Part shown: in pieces, positions 1-9,254 of the stretch | Numbering within the stretch: the stretch's first letter is position 1 | Layout of the letters: the number at the start of each line of letters is the position of its first letter | NCBI GenBank assembly: GCA_000697335.1 | Contig: JNEM01013028.1 | Span: forward strand, 1 to 11,158 | Length of the DNA: 11,158 nucleotides | Origin: Conidiobolus incongruus B7586 | Taxonomy: Eukaryota; Entomophthoromycota; Entomophthoromycetes; Entomophthorales; Conidiobolaceae | Direction of reading: 5' to 3' | Position numbers and translations under genes: made by a program | Notes under the pieces: model-generated | The model's database searches: none | What the model saw: the letters and a program-made list of their open reading frames with translations, nothing else | Told to the model about the DNA's origin: nothing

Positions 1-300
1 ATTATTTTAAATTAATAATTATTATTATAATAATAAAATTTTTATATTAATTATAATTGAAAGGAATGATACTATCATAATGATAATTATATATAATATA
101 ATTAATATTATTAATTATTTGGATTTACTATGATAATCTTTATAATAAAAAAATAACTCAAAGTATTTTATTAATAAATAAATAAATTATTAAATGATTT
201 AATTCCAGCTAATATCAAAGTTTAAATTTTAATAATTCAACCATAAAAACAGAATAAATATCTCTATTATTAATAATTTACAGCATTCCAAAAATATTAT

Positions 301-340
301 GAGATTATAAAATAAGACCTCTGACCTTATTTTTAATCTC
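301..340. repeat. Long hairpin (15-bp stem, 9-nt loop)
   Basis: The left arm at 301-316 and right arm at 326-340 pair over 15 bp with one bulged T. The loop is ACCTCTGAC (317-325). The stem includes G:C pairs at its foot and at the loop. It is the longest perfect-like stem noted in the left flank. Confidence 0.6.
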
Positions 341-413
341 TTATACTGATTTCTCTGATAAACTCATATTAAACATGTAATATTTATTACTTCATAGTTA
401 TTATCACAGAATG

Positions 414-444
414 ATATTACCATTGGTAATATAGCTCTTGCTAT
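414..444. repeat. Two abutting hairpins
   Basis: ATATTACC-ATT-GGTAATAT (414-432) is a perfect 8-bp stem with a 3-nt loop. It is followed, with a 2-nt overlap, by ATAGC-TCTT-GCTAT (431-444), a 5-bp stem with a 4-nt loop. The two could not both form fully at once at the shared bases. Confidence 0.5.
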
Positions 445-598
445 TCAACCTTAGTATTTAAATATTTAATTTTATAACTGATTAATAAGTCTTTATATTA
501 TTCAATACTCTTATATTTAACTAAACACCAAATAAACCCTAAAACCCCTATTTTATTTGCTATATATAGTACTTTACATTCCCCTAAGGATTATACAT

Positions 599-621
599 AG
601 ATACCTAACTAACAGGTATCT
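599..621. repeat. 8-bp perfect hairpin
   Basis: AGATACCT (599-606) and AGGTATCT (614-621) are exact reverse complements around the 7-nt loop AACTAAC. Function unknown. Confidence 0.5.
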
Positions 622-1671
622 TTCAATATATATTTCTATAATTTCATATATGATAATAGATAGATTAACAATATATTTTAACTTTATAATAATTACATAT
701 TCAATTTTAATTAATTTATTATCAAATAAATTTAGATTATTTATTATTTAAATATTTATTCAAAATTAAATACAATATTAAAAAATAATAATAAATTATT
801 CTTAATATTTTAAATTATAAATATTTAATAGATTAATTGAAAAAAATAACTATAGTAATTATTAATTATTTTTATTTTTATACACAATGCTTTTTGAATA
901 AATTGAATCTTATCAATAAGAAAACAACTATAATGTACCATAATTATAATATATTGTAATATTATATATTTTTCATTAGTATTATTTCAAATGTAAAATA
1001 TCATTAGGATGAACCATTGTAATTATTTATAAAATTTATTACATCACCATTTGTTTATATTTATATTTATTTTTATTTGGTTTCATTTCGAATAGGGTTC
1101 AAACTAGAACTTTTGCCATATTTGATCATTGTCCAAATTCAAAAGTATTATTTTTGAATATTGTTATTATTTTGGGATTAGTACAGTTGTTCTCTGAGAT
1201 GATATAATTTAAATTCATCATCTTTAATTATACTTTGTGTTAATATACTTCACGCAGCCTTATAATATTGAATTCCAAATATTAGAGCTAGGCAAAATCA
1301 ACTCGAGGAACTAAGAGCAATATTGTTAAAATATTTCCATTTGCACTTCATCAGAAATCAAAATTTTCAATCTATATGACATTTATTAGTCTATTTTGTA
1401 AGTAATAATTGGTGTAATATAGTCATTAAATAACCTTGAATTTCCTTTGAAGGAGTGGTTTACCATAGTTTTGACAATACTTATACAGAAATTTGCCAAT
1501 TCAAGGTGTTTTATTGAATAACTAGAAATTAAAGCTCAGGGGTTTGATGAATACTTGAAATAAATTCAAACTTAGATTGGATTTTGAACAATTATATAAA
1601 AATGATACATTATATCAATATAATATTGGAAGTGTATATAAAATCTATATAAAAAAATTTAAAAAAATAAC

Positions 1672-1725
1672 ATAAAAGCAAAAATTTTTGACTAAAGTAG
1701 TCGTTATATTGATAAAAGCAAAAAT
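1672..1725. repeat. 14-bp direct repeat flanking a hairpin, 3' of INO1
   Basis: ATAAAAGCAAAAAT occurs at 1672-1685 and again, identical, at 1712-1725. Between them GACTA-AAG-TAGTC (1690-1702) can fold into a 5-bp hairpin. The module starts about 75 nt beyond the INO1 stop on the minus strand, where the 3'UTR or cleavage region would lie. A role in 3' end formation is a guess; a chance repeat in AT-rich DNA is possible. Confidence 0.5.
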
Positions 1726-1799
1726 AATCAATAACATAGGCAATTGAGAGATTACCATAATAGAAAGGGAAGGGTGTGTAAATTCATACTCCATTGAGT

Positions 1800-3432
1800 T
1801 TAATGGAAAGCCTTGGATTCCAATAACATTTCATTTTGGGGATCCAAACCGAGGCAGGCACGGAACAAGTTCTCCATAGCCATACGTTGCTTGGCGAGAG
1901 CGTTGACGACGGGGGTATTGGGAGGAACCATGGGGGCCTTGAGCATGTATGAGAGGATGGACAAGACGGAGTGGAAGGGAGCATATTCTTCCATATCTTC
2001 GGTACGATATTGGATACGAGTCATCAATTCGGTGATCATGAATAAGTCAATGATCAAAGGTGAGGCCAACAAAGAATCTTCACAGGTGTTATAAAGAGAG
2101 ATGGTGTTCTTACCGTTCATGAAGATTTCACTGACGTATTCATCTAAAGCTCTCTTGGAGTCACCAACAGTGGGGACGTACTTGATGACAACGACATGGT
2201 CAGGGTGTTCACCCTTAGAGTACAAAATGTTGTTGGCTTCAACCATATCGTCAACAACGTTACTTTTGGAGATTTCCTTAGAGCGGAATTGTTGAGGAGC
2301 AGACAAGTTCTTACCGTCATTGTTACCCAAGTGGTTGTAACTGGTAATAGCAATGGGCTTAATTCCGGCATTGACTAAGAAGTCAACAAGAACAGACTTG
2401 ACCTTGGTTTGACCACTCTTGAAATCGTCACCACCAATATAGACGCGATGACGTTCAGCCAATTCAATGACACCAGGAACAAAGGTGTTTTGAGGGCTTC
2501 CGTTAATGAAAGGAGAGCCTTCCAAAATACTGGCCATGGCGAAGACGGTGGAGGGAGAGACTTCTTCGTGGCTGGTCTTAACAGAGTTCAAGAGATTATC
2601 GGCAGTATCATTGACACCTTCGATAATGCTAGCAAAACGTTCAGTGTTAGCGGTCCACAAGACAATAACCTTATCTAAACCGTGAGTGGCCTTAAAGTTA
2701 CGAATGTCTTGGCGGATGTGTTCCAAGTGAGCTTGCTTGTCATTACCGGGAATGACGTTGTCAGCACGTTCGTTTTGGTTGGCAGCAATGAAGTCAGGAT
2801 AGTAGATAGAGGGAAGAGGCTTGAGTTGACTCATTTCATCCTTCAATTGGCGTTGGAGGTCATAATCCAAAACTTGAGCGCGTTCCATGGCTTCAGCGAT
2901 GTTGGCGCTGTTAATATCCCAACCGCCCAAGACAATATCATTGGGGTGGACCATGGGCAAGATATCCTTGAAGGGGATGAAGACATCCTTTCCGTTTTCA
3001 TCAACACCAAGCTTCAAAGTGGAGGCCATGACGACGGAACCGTAATAGTTGGGGGATTTGATTCCTTCTTTGGTGTGCCATTGGACATTGCGACGGTTAG
3101 CGGCAATACTGGCAGTGACGGTGGATCCATTGTTACCACCCCAGCCGACCATCATCAAACTGATCAATTGATTAGAAAAAGAGAATTAAAAGTAATTCTA
3201 ACTATGCTTACCCAACTTTGGGAAGTTTGATATCAGTCTTGAAGTGATAAGTAACGTCAGTAGGAGTCACCTTTAATTGGCCATCGGCGGTACGGGACAC
3301 TTTGGAGTTTCTGTAATGATACTTGGATAAAATGTGCTCATCGGTATATTGGGTAGATTCGGATTCTACACGGAACTTGAGGCTGGTGCTACCTTGAGCT
3401 AAGCTTTCGGAATTTTTATTAAGAGGAGGCAT
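1800..3432 (-). CDS. INO1: Inositol-3-phosphate synthase (MIPS), two coding exons
   Basis: Converts glucose-6-phosphate to myo-inositol-3-phosphate with NAD+, the committed step of inositol synthesis, in the cytosol as a homotetramer. The coding sequence joins 3432-3212 and 3159-1800 across a phase-2 intron, giving 526 residues, close to the yeast (about 530) and animal lengths. Visible motifs: NAD-binding [10 protein letters not shown] (res. 78-87), [16 protein letters not shown] (284-299), [11 protein letters not shown] (316-326) with active-site lysines, SYNHLGNND (347-355), SKEISKS (367-373) and [10 protein letters not shown] (406-415). All the family's catalytic blocks are present and no break is seen. 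I chose ATG 3432 because it is the first in-frame ATG after the upstream acceptor; the frame runs open only to a GTG at the splice junction. The C-terminal PQNEMLLE matches the animal-type end, so TAA at 1802-1800 is the true stop. Much more GC-rich, with C/G third positions, than its surroundings, suggesting strong expression. Confidence 0.96.
3160..3211 (-). other. INO1 coding intron, 52 nt
   Basis: Spliceosomal intron: donor GTAAGC at 3211, acceptor GATCAG ending at 3160, and a CTAAT branch-like site at 3175-3171. Splicing joins GTT-GG to T-TTG-ATG and restores the conserved [14 protein letters not shown] run at the NAD-binding loop. The unspliced frame stops at once. Confidence 0.93.
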
Positions 3433-3461
3433 ATTGAATTCAAGTTTAACAGCAGGTGTCA

Positions 3462-3630
3462 CTGATAATTATAAACTACTTAGATTGTTTAGGTTTAGAT
3501 CCCACTCGAATATTACACCTAATAGATAATAATAATTAATTTTAATGAATATTTGCTTTTTTGGGGATGTTGTTTAATGGAGAGATCAATAATATAAATT
3601 AAAGAATAAAATGAAACAAGAAATACTTAC
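3462..3630 (-). other. INO1 5'UTR intron
   Basis: Donor GTAAGT preceded by CAG at 3630, acceptor TTATCAG ending at 3462, length 169 nt, AT-rich, with CTAAAC/CTAAGT branch candidates near the acceptor. The upstream exon (3631 to about 3775-3790) has no ATG in frame with INO1, and that frame meets a TAA, so this intron lies in the 5' leader. The exact transcript start is inferred. Confidence 0.75.
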
Positions 3631-3790
3631 CTGAAAGGATTATGGAGTGAGGAGAGAAGATTGGCGAAGATTTTGGAAAAACTTAAAAGGGTATGAAACC
3701 GTTGAGAGCTCTTTTGTAAATTGTCTGTGCCGTTGGCAAAGAGTTGATTCTTCAAAAGAAGTGTATTACGACCATTCAACATTCATGGAG
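3631..3790 (-). promoter_or_regulatory. INO1 non-coding first exon with two tiny upstream ORFs
   Basis: GC-balanced stretch between the TATA-like box and the GTAAGT donor, standing out from the AT-rich flanks, as expected of a transcribed leader. It contains two short overlapping upstream ORFs: ATG at 3786 (6 codons then TAA) and ATG at 3775 (7 codons then TGA). Whether they are in the mRNA depends on the transcription start, which may lie 3' of the first ATG. Confidence 0.55.
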
Positions 3791-3795
3791 TTGCT

Positions 3796-3806
3796 CTATT
3801 TAAATA
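3796..3806 (-). promoter_or_regulatory. TATA-like element upstream of INO1
   Basis: TATTTAAATAG on the minus strand, just upstream of the GC-rich leader exon. A start 25-35 nt downstream would fall near 3765-3775, inside the leader. Such strings are common in AT-rich DNA, so the support is mostly position. Confidence 0.4.
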
Positions 3807-6080
3807 TTTAGAATAATGGATTACAAATTTTGGTATTCAAAATTCACATTCTTCTCACTTAACTTGAATGATTAACATGTCACAAATATTCTTCAATTTG
3901 AGTATTTCGTGACGTGTAGTATCGTTAATAATACTAGGTTTCATTTTTAATTTAATTTATGCATCAACTGAAGCAGCATAACATAAGAAAAGATCTGAGA
4001 TCATTCATCATAATTGAATTAATCAAACTTTTAGCATTTTTTACCAACTTGATATCTTTTATTTTATGCACTTTTATTCTCATAAAACCATATTTTCCAG
4101 TTAATTTTTCTGATATTTTGATCGATTTTTGAATAAATCATGTGCTAAATAAAAATAAATATTGGAATTTGTTCATTGGTGTTTATCATTTTTTGAGCTA
4201 AATGTATATTAGAGAGAATGGATAATATATTATGAAATTTATAAAATATATAATGTGAAATTTTATTCAAGAATTTGTTGATTTTATTTTATTATTTATA
4301 TTTCTTTTTAAAAAAACTATGCTTTCATTATTTAACAAATTAGAGTAATTTAAAATATTATTCATCTATTCAGTTTAAGTTCAAATACAAATAACACCAA
4401 TTCTAAAATCCAGTTTTTGAATTCAATAAGTCTTGATCCTGGAAATATGAATATATTTTATATTTAATAAATCCGTTATTCTCTTACTAAATTATTATTA
4501 TGTTTCAATTCAATGGTATATTATCGTATTGAAAATTATTCACCAGTTTTCAAATCAAAGTATCAACTTTATTGATTAAGCATCATCACTATTATAAAAT
4601 GTACAATATTCCAAAACCTTATTAAATATATGTAATTTAAATTAGAATTTGCATATGGTATGATGAAAAAAGATAGACCAATATGACTTGTTATACCTTT
4701 AGAGATATCAATTCTGTACACATTGATACATAGGTTATTTATATAAAATATTCACTTTTAATATCGATTTAATGCTCAGGTTTTTTATTAGATCCATCGT
4801 ATTGAGAATTTCAATTTCGGTAATTCTTTTTTAATATTTAAATTCAAAATAAAATGAACCATATTTGAAATTATAAATTATTAATTAAAAGCAACTATTA
4901 TCATATTATTTTCAATACAAGACTACCACAAGAGTATATATATATATATATATGTATTCAAAATAATAAATTCTACTCATAAATTGGAACTATTATGTGT
5001 TTCAGTTTATAAGACAATGCATACTTTTTCAAAATTTAATTCTCAAAAAATAATAATATAAATTATACATGCTTATAACTCCCGCTTTTAACAGAATTTA
5101 AAAACACAACGTTGTATATTTCAATATATGAAATAAATAATATTAAAGAAATATTGAAATTTTAAATTGCAATTGATATAAATTATTTATACTTAAATTT
5201 TTCATTAAAATTTTGCATATAAAACTATGATGATATTTAAATATATAAATATATAAATATTATCGAATAGCAGGGACATGGCTATTAGAGTTTCTAGAAT
5301 ATTTTTAGGATTATATAATTCAAAACTTTATATTGTTTCAAAAGAATAGATAAAAATAATGTACAAATTTAAGTGAAAATTAATAACTTTATTAAGTAAA
5401 TATGTACTACATCAAATAAATAAAAACAATAGAAATAATAGAAATAGGCTGTTAGATGTAGAATTCAAGTTTATGTTCAATGAATATGCATACTTTTAAG
5501 TAAGATCACTTGAATATTAAATTAATAGATTTTTGATTTCAATATTATCAAACTTGCTAAATTTTTGTTTTTGAAAATTTTATCAAGATTTCTATTTGAG
5601 GTATTTGGATACCAATTAATAAATTTCAGTTAAAATGAAATTAAAATTTATATTTTACATATTCTAAATATAATAAATTTTATGTTTTAACCTTATCTAT
5701 TAGTATTTATTGTGAGAAACAGATTTTTTTTTCAAAAAAAAATTACACTGAATTATTAACTAAAATAAACTATAACTATTTATGTAATTCTTAACAAGCA
5801 TTTAAAAGATTGATTAAATGTTAATTATTCAATATAAATATTAATAATAAAAGAAAATTTAACAAGTATTTTGATAACAAAATAGAAAATAATTATTATA
5901 GCAAACCTTATTATTTTTCAGTAAATTCATTAATGTTGATATAGAAAATTATTCTAACAAGTCATTTGAAAGTTAGAAATAAATTATATTTGATAAGTTA
6001 GAAATTAATTGATAAATAAAACGTTGAGTATTTAATGTTAAAAGAAGGTGAATATAATATAAAATTAGAAATCAAAAAGT
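3807..6080. other. AT-rich intergenic desert
   Basis: About 2.3 kb between the INO1 promoter and the tRNA-Trp terminator. No frame on either strand has a coding look and no RNA gene was recognised. It holds a TA dinucleotide tract (4935-4953), short ATATAA-type tandem runs near 5237-5260, a small GC-containing hairpin AATAGC/GCTATT (5266-5286), and scattered homopolymer runs. Confidence 0.7.
4935..4953. repeat. (TA)n microsatellite
   Basis: Uninterrupted TA dinucleotide run of about nine and a half units in AT-rich DNA. Confidence 0.9.
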
Positions 6081-6086
6081 AAAAAA
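6081..6086 (-). terminator. Pol III T-run terminator of tRNA-Trp
   Basis: Six T residues on the minus strand, 15 nt beyond the tRNA 3' end, the expected position for RNA polymerase III termination. Confidence 0.75.
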
Positions 6087-6101
6087 TGAATAATGATTAT
6101 A

Positions 6102-6173
6102 TGACGCGTGAGAGACTCGAACTCCCAGCCTTCCGCTCTGGAGGCGGACGCGCTACCATTGCGCCAACACGTC
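6102..6173 (-). tRNA. tRNA-Trp (anticodon CCA)
   Basis: Complete 72-nt cloverleaf with no intron. Acceptor GACGTGT/ACGCGTC has seven pairs with one G:U; D arm GCGC-AATGGTA-GCGC; anticodon stem TCCGC/GCGGA around loop CTCCAGA (CCA reads UGG); variable AGGCT; T arm GGGAG/CTCTC around TTCGAGT; discriminator A at 6102. The internal A box (GTTGGCGCAATGG region) and B box (GTTCGAGTCTC) for RNA polymerase III are well formed. The D and anticodon arms look like typical eukaryotic nuclear tRNA-Trp. It shows that UGG is read normally; nothing here suggests a suppressor. Confidence 0.95.
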
Positions 6174-6455
6174 TCAACCTTTAAAACGAACTAAAATAAC
6201 CTATATAATTATAAATTTAAATTTTCAAATTCGTTTCGAATATTCACTTTTCAACTTAATACGATTCCTTTTCTCTATTTACAAATTCATATATTTCATT
6301 TTTTTCACAGTTATATTCCATTCTTTTAAATCTTTTTTTTTATTATAATAATATTTTATAATTTTAAATTAAATTTATTTTAATTACAATATTCATACCC
6401 ATATCAATATATCAAAAATCTTTTTAAAAAATTATTAAATTTTCAATTTAATAAA

Positions 6456-6472
6456 ATATATATATATATATA
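6456..6472. repeat. (AT)n microsatellite
   Basis: Uninterrupted AT dinucleotide run of about eight units within AT-rich DNA. Confidence 0.85.
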
Positions 6473-6733
6473 TTTTAGTTTAAAATAATTTTTGCAAATT
6501 ATTTTATTAATATCATAATATATTTGAAATTTAAAAAAAAATAAAAACCTATATATTTAACCCCTAATTTCAATTTTCAATAATAATATTTTTAATTTTT
6601 TTTCTTTTTTTCAATTTGATATTTTTATTAAAATTGTTTAATGAGAAAAGTTTCCTATTTAAAATCAATTTATAACGGTGTTAATAATATAGTTTTAATG
6701 GATTTTAATCAAAAATATTTCATATTTATAGCA

Positions 6734-6739
6734 TTTATT
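6734..6739 (-). promoter_or_regulatory. AATAAA polyadenylation signal
   Basis: AATAAA on the minus strand begins 34 nt after the last codon of the gene ending at 6773. Base composition drops to intergenic AT-richness right after that TAA, so both signs place the gene end here. In such DNA the hexamer also occurs by chance. Confidence 0.45.
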
Positions 6740-6772
6740 GATTGAATATATACTAATATACAGATCATGAAG

Positions 6773-8390
6773 TTATAATACACCATTGAAATCTACGAGA
6801 ATTCCTTCAAACTCTACAGTTGGTCTATTAATCAATATCTGAACATTCTTCAATGGACGATCGTTAGGCTGATTTTGGCATCGCCAATCTGCGTAGGTAT
6901 GAGTAAATCGAATAGGCTTGGGCTGGAATGCTTCTCCAGGATCTTCCGCTGAAGGATCAGAAATGTTAGCTGGGGATTTGGCTAAGTGTCCAAAGTGAAT
7001 ATTTTTGAATTGGGCCACTTGTGGATGCGATTTGCATAAGCCGAGATACTTTTGAATTACATCGATGACCTTTTGCACGCGTCTTTGGACTTGCGCGTCG
7101 TTGATGCGTTGCTGAAGTTGTATTCCCTGTTTGGCATAGGCTCCATTCGTGTTGTACTTCACCTGTTCCGCTAGCTATTTTGAGAAAGATTCCCACCTTG
7201 CCTGAATAGCGTCCTGCTTTCCCTTCTCCAATTCGATCTTGCTCAAGGATTGAAGAAATGTCGAATTCAACTTCAGATTCTCCACTTTGAGTGGCGGCAT
7301 TTTGAAAGCACCTTTAGTAGGTCCGTTCAAATACTGCTTTTCGTAGTTTTTGGCGCATTGGTTAAAGTTCTTCTGGAGCGCTTCGTTTTGCAGAGGATTC
7401 GAGAGGAAGTTGGAGAGTTCCTCCTTGAATGCTTGAAATGGCATATATACTTGGGTTGTTTGGAATCCTGAATTACTCATATTCCTAGAAGCTGCAATTG
7501 CTGCCTCTGAGGGTATGGTGGACATAGTCATTTTGGATGTGAGACTGTCCTTTCGAAGTGATTTATCGGGAAACATCTGTTCGGGTTGACAATTACGTTT
7601 TCAACAAAATATATACAATTTGTTTCGCCTTTTCAAACTCTATCAAACAGAATTTGTATACAGAAAAACACAAATTAATCCATGATGCTGAATTATTTCC
7701 CTCTAATTCTGAAATAGTTGGCTCAGAATTGGAAAAGGAAACGTGGGAAGCGATGTGACCGATCATATTGGACAACTCTTTATGCTCATTCAACACCGAT
7801 TCAATCATTCCCTGAAATAATTTGCAATATGAATTCAAACTCATAAAACGTTGGCCAAAGTTCGAATTCAAACCACTCACCTGCTGCATAAGGCTTGAAT
7901 GATCCTCAGGAGCCAACACTTTTTTGAGGACCTCTGTGGAATTCATAAAGCAATTGACAGTAGAATAAAACTGTTTGCTTTGAGTTAATAGGAGTTCGGA
8001 ATTAGTGTGAATTTTTCTCAATTCCACAAGTAGACATTCGAAGTGTTGGAGATCTAGAGATACGAGGACACCTGGAGGATCTACGTCCAAATCGTTGAGC
8101 ATTGAAGTGAATGCAGTCTCCCAATTGTTACGATTCTCCAAAGCGTTCGCAGTTTATTTGGTAAATTGGTATTTTTGTTGAACTTTTTCGCTCCAGCTAT
8201 TTATCTTGTTCTTGAGGCTGCGAATGTCGTAACTGTCTTGGACTTTCATTTTGGAGCTCAAGATTTTGAAATTATCTACACTTTTCCGAATAAAATCTAA
8301 TTGATATGATTTCTATTTGTAAACGAGTGTGTTTTCTGCTGGGTTTGATAGAATTTGATCTTTAGGTTCGGTAAAAGGGGGATGCAAAAT
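6773..8390 (-). pseudogene. C-terminal helical region of interrupted CDK-like gene
   Basis: Downstream part of the gene that begins near 9713; family not recognised. Reading starts HPPFTEPKD (just after the kinase C-lobe) and continues about 520 codons: a polar, Gln/Lys/Glu/Leu-rich, probably coiled-coil stretch (about 8300-7650), a 40-nt intron (7616-7577), then a second helical part and a Pro-rich tail ending in TAA at 6775-6773. In-frame stops interrupt it: TAG 8315-8313 (after VYK), TAA 8156-8154 (after FTK) and TAG 7177-7175 (after FSK). Frame and amino-acid character continue on both sides of each, so these look like single changes, e.g. CAA/CAG to TAA/TAG. No signal peptide or membrane span. 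It might be a separate gene, but no good start or promoter separates it from the kinase part. Confidence 0.6.
7577..7616 (-). other. C-terminal-region intron, 40 nt
   Basis: Donor GTATAT at 7616, acceptor CGAACAG ending at 7577, with ACGTAATT as branch candidate. Phase 0 on both sides, it joins EKAKQI to MFPDKSLRK and removes a TAA at 7595-7593, carrying the frame from the coiled-coil part into the last exon. Without it the two reading frames differ. Confidence 0.7.
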
Positions 8391-8951
8391 CTATATGGTG
8401 ACACGTTTTCACTTTAGGAAAATCAATTTTATCCAATTCCTTTAACTTGTCAGAATCCTTCATAACAATGATGAGAGCATTATGGGGTGCAGAACGATAA
8501 GTAGGATTATAAATCAACGTATGTTCTAAATAATGAACCATATTCAGACATTTACAATTCAAAATATTTGGCAATGATCTCGCTAAAGGCTTTTGGTTTT
8601 TAATAATTTCATAATATGGTAATTTTTCCAATACTAGTGATTCTTTGTCGTCTGGAAACTCTTTCTCATCAAGGGTACCCAGATATTTGTAAATTTAGTT
8701 TAGTTGCTCTTCTCGAGTTCCACCGCGCATTACCCCAATGCCTAGATCCATTTGGAGGAATCCAACCGCTAAACTCCGCAGATCGACCTTTTCTGTGAAT
8801 CCCTCGACACCCATTAGTATCTCAGGAGCTCTGCACGATGTAGAAGTGGGGGTTTTATCCAGATATTTTGTGAATGCTCTTGCTTTGGAACACATGGCAC
8901 TAAATTCTGTGAGTCGGATTCTTCCATCGATGTTGATTAGAATGTTTGAAG

Positions 8952-9003
8952 CTATAGAATTGTAAATTGTATGCTGAAAATTCATTTAGTTATAATAACT
9001 TAC
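8952..9003 (-). other. Pseudokinase intron, 52 nt
   Basis: Donor GTAAGT at 9003, branch-like AACTAAAT, acceptor TTCTATAG ending at 8952. Splicing joins TGC-C to CT-TCA, giving HNNICPSNILIN, exactly in register with the family's HRDIKPSNILIN. The nearer TTTTCAG would put the frame out. Same length as the INO1 coding intron. Confidence 0.85.
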
Positions 9004-9189
9004 GGCAAATATTATTGTGAATTAAATTAGAACTATGTAGGTATACCAAAGCTCTCAATATATTACAAATAATCTTCCTCTGATGTGTAAATGATAGTTC
9101 GACGGTTGGATTCAATAATAGTCCCTGGAGATCATGATCATAATAATCCATCTTAATGAACTTTTGAAGTTGTTCTTTGTGTGTTAAAA

Positions 9190-9254
9190 CTATTTAAAAT
9201 ATTAATTAACTTGTAATAAAAATGAATCAATGTTAATTACTCTTATTAAATAAC
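9190..9254 (-). other. Pseudokinase intron, 65 nt (likely)
   Basis: Donor GTTATT at 9254 and acceptor AAATAG ending at 9190, very AT-rich, with several stops inside. Joining phase 1 to phase 1 links RFFK to VLTHKEQLQKF in frame. The join lacks the roughly ten residues (family LNHPNII-like) expected here, so either sequence was lost or the boundaries differ. Confidence 0.55.

Larger units (their letters stand above)
1..1671. other. AT-rich non-coding region
   Basis: Very AT-rich, with no credible coding region on either strand. Open frames here are low-complexity Ile/Tyr/Asn/Leu strings. Roughly 1080-1560 is somewhat less AT-rich but shows no conserved protein or RNA motif. Notable structure: hairpins at 301-340, 414-444 and 599-621, and a 10-bp inverted repeat at 1433-1442/1498-1507. 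Confidence 0.7.
6180..6772. other. AT-rich intergenic region
   Basis: No coding frame or RNA gene seen. It holds an AT dinucleotide tract (6456-6472), poly-T/poly-A runs, and the polyadenylation hexamer of the gene ending at 6773. Confidence 0.7.

Noticed and set aside
535-550. Telomere-like CCCTAAAACCCCTA
   Set aside because: A single short stretch with no tandem repetition; too little for an interstitial telomere tract.
557-751. Plus-strand 64-residue open frame
   Set aside because: Low-complexity Ile/Leu/Tyr/Asn string expected by chance in AT-rich DNA; no family motif and it overlaps a hairpin.
1088-1120. tRNA T-arm-like GGGTTCAAACTAGAAC
   Set aside because: No matching acceptor, D or anticodon arms could be placed around it on either strand.
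1800-1802. INO1 continuing past its TAA under a UAR=Gln code to the next in-frame TGA
   Set aside because: The protein already ends at the conserved family C-terminus, all its Gln codons are CAA/CAG, and the added residues look like untranslated sequence.
2682-3230. Plus-strand 182-residue open frame opposite INO1, with others at 1813-2094 and 2409-2678
   Set aside because: Shadow frames on the opposite strand of a strongly conserved, GC-balanced coding exon; no independent motif, and the longest runs across the INO1 intron.
3835-3880. Possible inositol-responsive (UAS-INO-like) sites in the INO1 promoter, such as TTCACATT
   Set aside because: Imperfect matches to a yeast element, in an organism not shown to be a yeast; expected by chance.
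5266-5286. AATAGC/GCTATT hairpin with a GC-containing loop
   Set aside because: Only 6 bp and isolated; no sign of an RNA gene around it.
8109-8156. Possible 48-nt intron (GTTCAA to TTTGGAG) removing the TAA at 8156-8154
   Set aside because: A candidate donor lies upstream and the frame would hold, but the acceptor lacks a pyrimidine tract, the composition is exon-like and no branch site is evident.
8738-8965. Plus-strand frames opposite the pseudokinase gene (also 7250-7471, 7558-7758, 8616-8798)
   Set aside because: Antisense shadows of the minus-strand kinase and helical coding sequence, which show recognisable motifs.
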